Shown piece by piece: positions 52,861 to 61,646 of a stretch of DNA of 64,000 bases. A model generated the notes under the pieces. It did not search any database and had not been told where the DNA came from. It worked only from the letters and a program-made list of their open reading frames with translations. A program made the translations under genes and the position numbers. The stretch covers positions 62,001 through 126,000 of the forward strand of contig JAGAZO010000003.1 in assembly GCA_017940005.1 (NCBI GenBank), in the 5' to 3' direction. Each line of letters opens with the position of its first letter. Within the stretch, counting starts at the first letter, position 1. This DNA comes from Treponema sp. (lineage in GTDB: Bacteria > Spirochaetota > Spirochaetia > Treponematales > Treponemataceae).

Positions 52861-54840
52861 ATGAAAAGTCGCTTATCGCTTTTTTTGTTAATTTTATCTG
52901 CAAACATTTTTGCACAAGGGGCAGCCATGTACAAAGAAGCAACTATTCCGCTCAAAAACGTAACGCTCTATTCGTCAGGCGTGGCGTACTATGAGCACGA
53001 GGGGAGCGCATCTGGCTCTGCGCACATAGACATGACGTTTACGCCGCAGCAAATCAACGATGTTTTGAAGTCGCTCGTTGTCGTTGATTCTGGCGCAAAG
53101 AGCATTGCGGTAACGTATCAGTCGGAAGACGCGCTGCGGAAAATTCTTGAAAGCATGAGCGTCGATTTAAGCGGCGGCACAGATTTGGCAAGTTTGCTGA
53201 ACGCGCAAAAAGGCGCGGAGATTGAAGTGACTGCGCGCGAAACGATAACAGGAAAAATCTTGACTGTAGACAGGAGCAGCAAAGAGGGCAGCGACGACAC
53301 TATCTCGCTTGCGGCAAAAGACGGCGTGCACGTCATTCCGCTTAAAGAAGTGCGGCGTTTCCAGTTTACAGACGCAAAACGCAACGAAGATTTGAACACG
53401 GCGCTCAACCTCATTTTGAATGCGTCAAGCAGCACAAAAAAGCATTTGGGAATCAACATAGAAGCGAGCGGGAACCGTACGGTGCGCTTTGCATACGTCA
53501 TGGAAGCACCTGTGTGGAAGCCGACGTATCGCATAGACATGAGCGGCAGCAAAGCGGAGTTCCAAGCGTGGGCAATCATCGATAACTCGACAGACATAGA
53601 TTGGCAAAACATCACACTCACGCTTACAACAGGTCGTCCTGTAGGCTTTAAGCAAGATTTGTATCCGCCATACTATACGTATCGTCCTACATTGCCGCTC
53701 ATGGTGGGGCAAGCTGCCGAAGTCGCTTCGTATGATTCGGGCTACGACATGGTGCAAGAGGAATCTGTTGCAATGGCGGCTCCGCGCATGATGATGAGCA
53801 AAGCGGCAACAGCAAATGCGGAGACAGGTTCAAGTTCGTGGCAGGAGCAGGTAAGTCAAAACGTGACGACTTCGACAAGCACAGACGACATGTTTTCGTT
53901 TACGCCGTCAAAGCCCGTTACAATCAACAGGCAGGAGAGCGTTGTCATTCCGATTGCAGTTGTAAATATGAACGCAGAAAAATTTTCTGTATTTTCAAAC
54001 ATGCAGCTGCGGAAAAGCACGCATCCAAAATTATGCTTGCGCATTGAAAACAAAACAGACATGAAGTTTCCCGCAGGTCCTATCTCTGTTTCTGGCGATG
54101 GCACCTATGCGGGCGACGCAGTGCTCGAATTTTTACCCGCAGGTGAAACGCGCTTGATTGGCTATGGCGATGACATGGAAGTGAGCGGCAGCCTTACGCG
54201 CGAAACAAAGCGCACGGTAGACACAGTGAAAATCACTGGCGGCGTTTTATACATCACTACAAAGCGCGTGTATGACTCAACGTATACGGTAAAAAATTCT
54301 GCGGCAAAAGAGAAAAGCGTTATCATTGAGCACGCCATTGCAGGGAACCGCACGCTCACTACAACAAAAGAGCTGCTCGAAAAAACGTCGTCGCTGTATC
54401 GCTTTAAAATCACTGTGAATAAAAACGCAGAACGTACATTGCTCGTGAGCGAAACAGAGCTTTCTGAGTCTACTGCTACATTGAGCAAGATGAGCGCGAA
54501 CGACTACATTTCGTACAGCACAAATAGCGAGATGCCGCGCTCTGTCCGTAAGGCATTTGAAGATATTGCCGCACGAAAAGCAAAAGTTGAAGATGCGCGC
54601 ACTGAATACAACAAGCTCGTCGCGGAGCAAAAAAGTTTGAGCGAAGAGCAGGAGCGCGTGCGCAAAAATCTTGAAGCGGTGAACGCGGACACAACGCAAG
54701 GCAGGCAGTTCCTTGACAAATTGATGAAGCTTGAAAACGAGCTTGACGCGCTCAAAACAAAAATCGCGCAAAGCCAGGCGAACCTTGCAAAACTGGAAAG
54801 CGATTTTGCTGACTATTTGAAAAACGTGAAGGTTGGTTGA
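52861..54840 (+). CDS. secreted DUF4139-family protein
   Basis: 659 residues from the ATG at 52861, with an AGAGG site upstream; the earlier in-frame ATG at 52804 has none. A signal peptide ends IFAQ. The early part (NVTLYSSGVAYYEHEG) is the usual DUF4140/4139 opening, and the middle has APVWKPTYRIDMSGSKAEFQAWAIIDNSTDIDW, the DUF4139 hallmark. A 90-residue coiled coil closes the protein (from KAFEDIAARKAKVED on). The family is envelope-associated and of unknown function. A TATACT box at 52784 would give a leader of about 65 nt. Confidence 0.85.
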   Translation: MKSRLSLFLLILSANIFAQGAAMYKEATIPLKNVTLYSSGVAYYEHEGSASGSAHIDMTFTPQQINDVLKSLVVVDSGAKSIAVTYQSEDALRKILESMSVDLSGGTDLASLLNAQKGAEIEVTARETITGKILTVDRSSKEGSDDTISLAAKDGVHVIPLKEVRRFQFTDAKRNEDLNTALNLILNASSSTKKHLGINIEASGNRTVRFAYVMEAPVWKPTYRIDMSGSKAEFQAWAIIDNSTDIDWQNITLTLTTGRPVGFKQDLYPPYYTYRPTLPLMVGQAAEVASYDSGYDMVQEESVAMAAPRMMMSKAATANAETGSSSWQEQVSQNVTTSTSTDDMFSFTPSKPVTINRQESVVIPIAVVNMNAEKFSVFSNMQLRKSTHPKLCLRIENKTDMKFPAGPISVSGDGTYAGDAVLEFLPAGETRLIGYGDDMEVSGSLTRETKRTVDTVKITGGVLYITTKRVYDSTYTVKNSAAKEKSVIIEHAIAGNRTLTTTKELLEKTSSLYRFKITVNKNAERTLLVSETELSESTATLSKMSANDYISYSTNSEMPRSVRKAFEDIAARKAKVEDARTEYNKLVAEQKSLSEEQERVRKNLEAVNADTTQGRQFLDKLMKLENELDALKTKIAQSQANLAKLESDFADYLKNVKVG

Positions 54841-54912
54841 GCATAGCGTGCACCTGTGCGCTGCCTGCGCATCACGGGCGGTCGTGATTGCATGCAGTGA
54901 GCATACTGTGCG

Positions 54913-55000
54913 TCATGCGCTCACCGCGTTTTCAGCAGCAGTATGCAGTTGCGACCATGCATCATGCACCCACCGCATTTTCAGCGGCGAGATTATGCAG
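54913..55000 (-). repeat. imperfect tandem duplication of the MATE gene's 3' end
   Basis: Bases 54962-55000 encode the last codons of the MATE protein (AAENAVGA stop). A near-copy at 54913-54948 would encode AAENAVSA stop. The two share most bases and the flanking ATGCAG, so the second looks like a residue of a duplication just past the gene's end. Confidence 0.55.
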
Positions 55001-56344
55001 CCATTTTTCTTTTCGCAGCCACAGTGACGCAACGACTGCTTTTCCTAAATCTGACAGCTTGGCTATTGCGTACATGGCAACGGGACCGAGCGTGGTAAAG
55101 TAGGTGAGCACAAACATGCTCGGCATGAAAATTACTAAAGTGACAGTCAAATCTACGACAGCTCCCATTGCTGTGTCGCCGCCCGTGCGCGAGATTGAAA
55201 ACTGCGCGTTTAAAAGACACCACAGCGGCATGTACGCTGCCATAGAGAATACAACGCCTCGCGAAATTGCACGCGCTGCACTGCTCAAGTTTACAAACAC
55301 GAGCGGAATGAACAATGTGCTTGCAAAACCGAGCAGCATGACGAATATGCCGAACACAAATGCGCCGTTTGTTATCCACGCCTTTTGCTCGCGCACGCTG
55401 TCGAGCTTGCCTGCGCCGAGCGTCATGCCCATGACAACGCCCGTCGCTGTGTAAATGCCGCTCAAACTCACGAAAAACAGATTGGCAATAGTGAATCCTG
55501 CCGCCATGCCCGAAACTATTTCAGCCCCGCCGCGCGAATTGCACAGCGCAGTTGCGACTGTCTCTGAAAACACCCACGACAGTTCTGATACGGCAATCAT
55601 CGCTGATTTTGCCAAAATCGTATACGCGAGCTTGTGCCGCACGCTCAAGATGTCGCGCACTGTGCCGACAAAATCAGGCTTCTTTACAACGATGTACACG
55701 ATGAATGCAATCATCTCCGCAGTGCGTGCGATAATCGTTGCAACTGCGGCGCCTATCACTTCAAGACGCGGCGCACCGAAGTGCCCGTAAATGAGGATGT
55801 AGTTGCCGATTGTGTTTACGAGTGTTGCTGTCACAGAAATTATCAACGGTACATGCACTTCGCCTGTTTCACGCAGCGACGACGAGATTGAAACTGACAC
55901 TGCGAATGGAATCCATGTCCATGCAAGGACGCGCTCGTATGTTGCAGCCTGCGCAACGATTTCTTGTGCAGCCGCATTGCCACGCACCATGAGCGCAAGC
56001 ACGGGAGCAGGATGTGTCGCACAAAACAGCGTGAACGCGATGGCGGGCACGAGCGTTACGATGAGCTTGTAGCTGAACACGTGTCGCATGCCGCCTTTGT
56101 CGCCCGCACCTTTATACTGCGACATGAATATGCCGCCGCCTGCGCAGAGCACGCCGTTTACAAGCACAAGCATAATGAAATTGATTTGCCCCGCGACATT
56201 CACGCCAGACATTTTTATGTCGCCGAGTCCTGCAACCATAAAGTTGTCGATAAGCGAAACGAGATTTTGAATGAAAAGCTGCGCCATCACTGGCAGCGCG
56301 ATAGAAAGCATCCGTTTATAAAACGAAGCAGACCCAAAACGCAT
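54962..56344 (-). CDS. MATE-family multidrug/toxin exporter
   Basis: 460 residues, twelve helices. The start (FYKRMLSIALPVMAQLFIQNLVSLIDNFMVAGLG) is the MATE signature region, and a GMAAGFTIANLFFVSLSGIYTATGVV segment repeats it in the second half. MATE proteins export cationic compounds using proton or sodium gradients. A hairpin cluster lies upstream of its start, and no strong promoter was found by eye. Confidence 0.92.
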   Translation of the reverse strand: MRFGSASFYKRMLSIALPVMAQLFIQNLVSLIDNFMVAGLGDIKMSGVNVAGQINFIMLVLVNGVLCAGGGIFMSQYKGAGDKGGMRHVFSYKLIVTLVPAIAFTLFCATHPAPVLALMVRGNAAAQEIVAQAATYERVLAWTWIPFAVSVSISSSLRETGEVHVPLIISVTATLVNTIGNYILIYGHFGAPRLEVIGAAVATIIARTAEMIAFIVYIVVKKPDFVGTVRDILSVRHKLAYTILAKSAMIAVSELSWVFSETVATALCNSRGGAEIVSGMAAGFTIANLFFVSLSGIYTATGVVMGMTLGAGKLDSVREQKAWITNGAFVFGIFVMLLGFASTLFIPLVFVNLSSAARAISRGVVFSMAAYMPLWCLLNAQFSISRTGGDTAMGAVVDLTVTLVIFMPSMFVLTYFTTLGPVAMYAIAKLSDLGKAVVASLWLRKEKWLHNLAAENAVGA

Positions 56345-56368
56345 ACATTTTCCTTTGATGACATATTA

Positions 56369-56484
56369 AACCTGTTCGGAACCATCGGTTTCAGAACAGG
56401 TTACTTTGAAATGCGATGTTTTAACGTGTGATATTTCAACGAGTTAAAACTCGCAACCTGTTTGATGACTTCGTTATCAAACAG
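56369..56484. repeat. array of three hairpins between the MATE and YitT genes
   Basis: Hairpin 1: AACCTGTTC/GAACAGGTT with an inner GAA/TTC extension (56369-56402). Hairpin 2: GCGATGTTTTAAC/GTTAAAACTCGC (56413-56454). Hairpin 3: CTGTTTGAT/ATCAAACAG with a TTC loop (56458-56484). They are spaced 4-11 nt apart and none has a T-run. Confidence 0.65.
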
Positions 56485-56585
56485 CTTTATTGTAACCAAA
56501 AGCGATTATGTTGTACAGAGCGCGGCATATCTTCGCCCGCACCCGTGATAGGTGAAACACACTATTTGCCAAAAATAGTGAAAAG

Positions 56586-57494
56586 ATGTATGGTAGTGGC
56601 ATGTGGCGATATATCGGCATTGTTCCGCACAAAGTGCAGGACGGATTTGTGCATGCGTCAAAGCGCATTCTGTTGATTTGCATTGCGGCGGTCATCTCTG
56701 CTGCGAATATGAATACATTCATTCGCGCAGGCGATTTGTTTCCTGGCGGCTTTACGGGGCTTGCACTGCTCATCCAGCATACGGCGCGAAACTATTTTAA
56801 TATATCGCTGCCATTCAGCCCCATTGTTCTTGTTTTGAATGCAGTTCCTGTCATCATAGCGTTTAAGTTTATTGGAAAATGGTTTACGCTGTATTCATGC
56901 TTGATGGTTGTGCTCTCTTCTGTGCTCGTCGATATTTTTCCCAGCTTCAATATCACTGACGATGTGCTGCTTTCCGCTGTGTTTGGCGGACTCATCTCCG
57001 CGTTTGCAGGCTATCTGTGTTTGCGCGCCAAAGCTACTGGCGGCGGTACTGATTTAATCGCAATATTTATTTCTGAACGGTGCGGCAAAGATGCATGGAA
57101 CTACATGTTTGCATTCAATGCCGCAATTCTCTGCGCAGCGGGATTTTTGTTCGGGTGGGAGCGCGCGCTCTATTCGATTTTTTTCCAATTCACCGCGACA
57201 CAGCTTATTCACGCAGTGTATAAACGCTACCAAAAGGCAACGCTGCTCGTGATTACAAACAAGTCGCAGGAAATTTATGCGGTAATCAGCGAGCTTACGC
57301 ATCACGATGCAACGCTGTTTAAAGGCTCTGGCTGTTATCAAGGTGCGGAACGCGACATGCTCTATTCTGTCGTCTCTGGCGATGAAGTGCGTCAGTTGAC
57401 AAGCAAAATCAAAGAGATTGATGCAAAAGCGTTTGTCAATATTTTGCACAGCGAGCAGGTGCTCGGACGATTTTATATGCGCCCGAACGATTAA
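56586..57494 (+). CDS. YitT-family (DUF161/DUF2179) membrane protein
   Basis: 302 residues: five or six transmembrane helices (about 26-210) with the family motifs AANMNTFIRAGDLFPGGFTG and LCLRAKATGGGTDLIA, then the C-terminal DUF2179 soluble domain (about 215-295; TLLVITNKSQEIYAVI, YSVVSGDEVRQL). The family is widespread and of unknown function. A bounding pair of CCTGTTC-type hairpins lies before and after it. Confidence 0.9.
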   Translation: MYGSGMWRYIGIVPHKVQDGFVHASKRILLICIAAVISAANMNTFIRAGDLFPGGFTGLALLIQHTARNYFNISLPFSPIVLVLNAVPVIIAFKFIGKWFTLYSCLMVVLSSVLVDIFPSFNITDDVLLSAVFGGLISAFAGYLCLRAKATGGGTDLIAIFISERCGKDAWNYMFAFNAAILCAAGFLFGWERALYSIFFQFTATQLIHAVYKRYQKATLLVITNKSQEIYAVISELTHHDATLFKGSGCYQGAERDMLYSVVSGDEVRQLTSKIKEIDAKAFVNILHSEQVLGRFYMRPND

Positions 57495-57559
57495 TCAACC
57501 GCGTTGCAGGTGACGAGGCGTGTTGCGCTCTAAAGGCGTTGCGGCGAGAAGATACAATG

Positions 57560-57591
57560 AACCTGTTCGGAAACTTCAGTTTCAGAACAGG
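57560..57591. other. second copy of the CCTGTTC hairpin
   Basis: CCTGTTCGGAAAC pairs with GTTTCAGAACAGG around TTCA, one mismatch. The sequence nearly repeats hairpin 1 of the 56369 array, 1.2 kb away across the YitT gene. No T-run. Confidence 0.6.
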
Positions 57592-57634
57592 GCTAATCTC
57601 TCTGCACGAATAATTTTTTATACGGTGTGAGCAT

Positions 57635-58792
57635 ATGAAAAAAATACGATTGCGACAGGTGATTTTTTTACTCATTGCACTTGGTGTTGCTGCATTCATT
57701 GCATACAGCATTTTGTTTCCGAACGGGTTTGACGACAGCGCAACACATGTTTCGTACAAAGAATTTTACGAGAGCGTTGAACAGGGCAGCGTTGAAACTG
57801 CCACACTGCGCGAAAACAACATCACATTTACAAAATACAATGACAGCACTGTGTACGCGACTGAAAATCCTGACTCGCCGCTCCTCAAAGAGCTGCTCAT
57901 GCGGCACGGTGTTGCAGTGCGCGAAGGCGTGAGCGCGGAAAAAATCATCTATAAAATTTTAGACTATTCGTTTTACATAATTTTTTTTGTGGTGCTGTTT
58001 GTGCTTTTCAAACGGTTCATAAGTCCGTCAACATTCCGCGTCGTGCGAAAAACAGGTGTGACATTTAAAGATGTTGTGGGCATGGAAAATATAAAGCGCG
58101 ACATGACACAAGTGCTCGACATAATGCTGCATCCCGAAAGCTACAAAAGGCGCGGCATCCGCATGCCGAAAGGCATTCTGCTTGAAGGCGCGCCTGGCAA
58201 CGGCAAAACGCTTTTTGCGCGCGCGCTTGCGGGAGAGGCGCATGTCAATTTTATTCCCGCAAAAGCGACAGATTTTGAAAGCATGTTCATGGCAATCGGT
58301 CCTGCAAAAGTGAAACTGCTTTTCAGAAAAGCACGCAAGCGCGCGCCATGCATTGTGTTCATCGATGAGTTTGACGGCATTGGCACACGCAGAAATTATT
58401 CTGGCTCTGCGATTGAAACAGAAAATACGCGCATTGTGACGGCGCTCTTAAACGAGCTTGACGGATTCCAGACGACGAGTGGCATTCTTGTGCTTGCCGC
58501 TACAAACAGCATCCACGCGCTCGATGAAGCGTTGATTCGCCCGGGACGATTTGACGCGCGTTTTGCCGTGCCATATCCCGATGAAGCGGCGCGGCGCAAG
58601 CTTGTGGAACTGTATTCGCGCGGAAAGGCGCACAGTGCCGAGTGCACTGACGAAACGCTTGCAAAACTGTTTTCAGGATTTTCTTGCGCAAAAATAGAGT
58701 CCGTTTTAAACCGCGCGTCGCTCATAGCTTCTCAAAACGGCAGAGATGCATTTACGCTCGACGACGTGCGCGCCGCAACAAGAGAACAGTAG
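57635..58792 (+). CDS. FtsH-like membrane AAA+ ATPase without the protease domain
   Basis: 385 residues. Order: transmembrane helix 1 (8-27), a periplasmic FtsH-extracellular-like domain (about 38-100), transmembrane helix 2 (about 111-127), then the AAA core. Walker A is GAPGNGKT (185-192; FtsH usually GPPGTGKT), the pore loop is MFMAIG where FtsH has MFVGVG, Walker B is CIVFIDEFD (239-247), and the second region of homology has RPGRFDARF. The chain stops right after the lid subdomain. The M41 peptidase domain with HEXGH that makes up the last third of FtsH (about 610-650 aa in all) is absent and is not encoded downstream. It may act as an unfoldase or assist a full FtsH. Confidence 0.85.
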   Translation: MKKIRLRQVIFLLIALGVAAFIAYSILFPNGFDDSATHVSYKEFYESVEQGSVETATLRENNITFTKYNDSTVYATENPDSPLLKELLMRHGVAVREGVSAEKIIYKILDYSFYIIFFVVLFVLFKRFISPSTFRVVRKTGVTFKDVVGMENIKRDMTQVLDIMLHPESYKRRGIRMPKGILLEGAPGNGKTLFARALAGEAHVNFIPAKATDFESMFMAIGPAKVKLLFRKARKRAPCIVFIDEFDGIGTRRNYSGSAIETENTRIVTALLNELDGFQTTSGILVLAATNSIHALDEALIRPGRFDARFAVPYPDEAARRKLVELYSRGKAHSAECTDETLAKLFSGFSCAKIESVLNRASLIASQNGRDAFTLDDVRAATREQ

Positions 58793-58795
58793 CAT

Positions 58796-58827
58796 ATCAC
58801 GTGAGCGTCATGCAATTCGCTCGTGAT
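58796..58827. other. hairpin after the FtsH-like gene
   Basis: ATCAC plus GAGCG pair with CGCTC plus GTGAT, with a GT bulge and a 10-nt loop. A possible 3'-end structure; no T-run. Confidence 0.4.
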
Positions 58828-58974
58828 TACAATATCGCTCAATTTCCAACGTATCATGGTTATTCGTGTGGAGGGATTAATGAATCACTTTATGATACGA
58901 ACTGTAAGAAAATTATTTAGCTCGTCGCTATTGCGATTTGTGTGTACACCGACGCTTGCGGTGAGGTATATTTA

Positions 58975-59003
58975 TTGATTTTTTATATACCCTGTGTTAT
59001 AGT
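58975..59003 (+). promoter_or_regulatory. promoter of the 59010 lipoprotein gene
   Basis: TTGATT, 17-bp spacer, TATAGT, six bases, then the ATG; no Shine-Dalgarno. Predicts initiation at the start codon itself. Confidence 0.65.
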
Positions 59004-59009
59004 AATAGT

Positions 59010-60278
59010 ATGAGACGATTTATCAAAGGCATCGCAGAAGCCGTATTCTGCATTTTGCTGCTTGCTTCGTGCACATTGCAGTTCCCTGAAACAATCTCCG
59101 CAAAGTTTACCGATGCTAATTTTAAAGTGAATCTAGGTAACGTGTCAAAAGCCGTTACGGGTCTTACCGAAGAAGTGCAAAAAAATCTCCCTGACGATAA
59201 AGTATACGACTACAATCCTGACGGGACAGAAACACTTCAGCACTTTTTAATTGCGCGCAAGATGAAAATCCCTCATTTTGTAGATGTGTTGAAAACTATT
59301 GACTATACGCAACCATCTGTGACTATTCCTATATCAGAATTTACTGTTGATGTGCCCGATGTGCAGGAAACACTCAATAGTTTTTCATCAAATTTTTCAG
59401 ATGTGCAATTTGCAATGTTGCATATTTTTGTAGGCTTATCAAATCTTGACACCGACTGTCCTATTGATATATCAAACCGCATCAACATTACAGCAGATTT
59501 GGAGCTTGATGCAGTTTCAACGCCAGGAAAAACGCTTGCTTCATATGAACTTCCCGATATGAGTGCTGCTGAAGTGCTTACAACAAATTTATTGCATGTA
59601 TCGGAGTTGCATCATCAAGAGTTGAAAGATAAACAAGCAAGCGATTTTGAACATTTCAAATTGACGTTGAAAAACGTTCTACTGGAATTGACAGGCGATC
59701 TTACCACTGAACAAAGTGACCGCATAAAAAATGAAACGACAAAAGCTGAATTCGCAGTGATGGTTTATCTCGATGTGCCGCTTGAATGTACTGCAACAGC
59801 AGACATACAGCTCAACGTGTTTGAGCTTGCGCAAGCAGGTGAAGCGGCATTAGGCAATGATTGGCTTGGGCGAAGTGAAGCGTCTAATACAGAAAAAATC
59901 GACAAATATTTAAAGGTATTGAAAACGGTGAAGTTTGGTATGCGTGTCGATGGAACGCTTGGATTGCCCATTTCCAGGTTGTTGATTACCGATACAACAG
60001 TTGGTGCCGGTAAGGTTTTTGGTAGTGACGGAGAGCGCTTTGACGTTGGGAAAAATGTGGAAATTGAATTGACCGGTGAGCAAATTAAGAATGCGCTCGC
60101 TACGTATCCATATATGCCGGAACTCAATTTTACAATAGGTAAAGATACAAAAATTGAAGTTCCCCGCAATGCGACAATCGCTGCAGTGCTTTCTGTGAGT
60201 GCTGTTACGGACGGTACTATGGAACTATACAATAAAAGCAATAGACAAGAGCGCTCTGCTCACGGAGAAGAATTATGA
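59010..60278 (+). CDS. hypothetical lipoprotein
   Basis: 422 residues. Signal sequence with lipobox LLASC gives a lipid-modified Cys at about 21. The mature protein alternates beta-like segments with many Asp, Thr and Asn; one segment ends in VPDVQETLNSFSSNFSDV. I recognise no domain. Its stop overlaps the next gene's start by 4 nt (ATGA), so it is made together with the barrel-like protein. It could be a lipoprotein partner of that protein. AT-rich compared with its surroundings. Confidence 0.65.
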   Translation: MRRFIKGIAEAVFCILLLASCTLQFPETISAKFTDANFKVNLGNVSKAVTGLTEEVQKNLPDDKVYDYNPDGTETLQHFLIARKMKIPHFVDVLKTIDYTQPSVTIPISEFTVDVPDVQETLNSFSSNFSDVQFAMLHIFVGLSNLDTDCPIDISNRINITADLELDAVSTPGKTLASYELPDMSAAEVLTTNLLHVSELHHQELKDKQASDFEHFKLTLKNVLLELTGDLTTEQSDRIKNETTKAEFAVMVYLDVPLECTATADIQLNVFELAQAGEAALGNDWLGRSEASNTEKIDKYLKVLKTVKFGMRVDGTLGLPISRLLITDTTVGAGKVFGSDGERFDVGKNVEIELTGEQIKNALATYPYMPELNFTIGKDTKIEVPRNATIAAVLSVSAVTDGTMELYNKSNRQERSAHGEEL

Positions 60279-61504
60279 AAAAAGTATGCATCATTTTATT
60301 AATAACGCATCTTGCAATGCAAGCGACCGCGCTTTCAGAAAAGTCGTTTGAACGTTTTTTTGAGATAGGCGTTTCGCCATCTGTGAACATGTCGAGTAAT
60401 TATTTTAAATTAAAAGATTTTTTCAAAAAAGATGTTGTGTTCGACTTGCGAAAAATTGCAGACGAAATGCCGAGAAACGGTTTAAAAACAGCTGTACTGT
60501 TTTCTGCACCAGATTATTTTGTGAACTTGAATTTGAAAAATGGCTGGAAATTCGGGTTGATGAAACTTGGCATTGAAGGCGACATGCGCTTTAATTTTTC
60601 AAAGCAGCTTTTCGATGTGCTTGGCTACGGTAATGCTGACATGGGAGAAACGATTGAAGAGGTGGGCAGTATTTCTGCAGATGTGTTTTATTATTTTAAT
60701 ACATCTGCATCATTCAAAGTAAAAAAGTTCAACATTTCTGTTTCTCCATCACTTTTTGTACCTGTGGCACATTTTGAAACGAACGACATGGGCGGTAGTC
60801 TTACCAATAAGACTGATGGCTCGCTTTCAGTAAATTTGCTTATCGACGGTACACTGTATTCGTGTGTTGATACAAAACCTATTTTTGATGGGCAAATACC
60901 GGAGTTCACCGTTGCTGGTTTAGTAAAAAATATGGGATTTGATTTGGGCAGTTCTGTGTCGTATCCGATTTTTGACACATTGCAAGTAGGCGGTTACATG
61001 CGCTTGCCTATTGTGCCCGGAAAGTTGCGGCATGCTGCTTCCATAAAAGCGAGCATGTCATACACTGTCGAGAGCATTGCTGGCGTACTCATAAACGATA
61101 CAGAGGCGAAGTTTGAACCTGCGCTTTCAGATATTGAATATGGCACGCCCACGTTCAAAATTTCCCGTCCATTTCGCATGGGTGCTGAAGCAGTATATTG
61201 TCCGTTCAACAATTGGCTTACGCTTTCTGGATTGTTTGGTTTTGGGGTAAAATACCCGTATACAAAAACTCCAAAAGGATATGTTGAATATAAGTTCGGT
61301 GTCGTTGCATCAGTCTACAATGCGCTTTCAGTTGGTTTGTCTACGGCATATCTGTCGCAAGTGTTTATACATGAAGCTGAATTGAAGATAAACGCGCGCG
61401 TGCTTGAAATAGATGTGGCGGTGTCTGCACAGTCGCCAAATTTTAAATACAGTTTTACTGGTGCAGGATTGGGAGCGCGCATAGGCGTTGCGGTAGGCTT
61501 TTGA
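60275..61504 (+). CDS. predicted outer-membrane beta-barrel protein
   Basis: 409 residues with signal peptide (VCIILLITHLAMQATA). The body has regular alternation with many aromatic and Gly residues (SISADVFYYFNTSASFKVKK, FGVVASVYNALSVGLSTAYL) and finishes GLGARIGVAVGF, a C-terminal Phe as in barrels. Family not recognised. Coupled to the lipoprotein gene by a 4-nt overlap. Confidence 0.65.
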   Translation: MKKVCIILLITHLAMQATALSEKSFERFFEIGVSPSVNMSSNYFKLKDFFKKDVVFDLRKIADEMPRNGLKTAVLFSAPDYFVNLNLKNGWKFGLMKLGIEGDMRFNFSKQLFDVLGYGNADMGETIEEVGSISADVFYYFNTSASFKVKKFNISVSPSLFVPVAHFETNDMGGSLTNKTDGSLSVNLLIDGTLYSCVDTKPIFDGQIPEFTVAGLVKNMGFDLGSSVSYPIFDTLQVGGYMRLPIVPGKLRHAASIKASMSYTVESIAGVLINDTEAKFEPALSDIEYGTPTFKISRPFRMGAEAVYCPFNNWLTLSGLFGFGVKYPYTKTPKGYVEYKFGVVASVYNALSVGLSTAYLSQVFIHEAELKINARVLEIDVAVSAQSPNFKYSFTGAGLGARIGVAVGF

Positions 61505-61547
61505 CCTGTTGCTGTCGAGTGCCGCAAATCTCTATGGCGCCAAGCTC

Positions 61548-61576
61548 TTGCGGATAAAACAGCTATATTGTACAAT
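61548..61576 (+). promoter_or_regulatory. promoter of the nfnA–nfnB pair
   Basis: TTGCGG, 17-bp spacer, TACAAT; leader of about 65 nt before an AAGGAAAGG ribosome site. Confidence 0.45.
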
Positions 61577-61646
61577 GACTCATTATTATCTTGCCTGCAT
61601 CAAAATTAGTGCATTTTGAATTTCGGGGCGCACAACAAGGAAAGGT

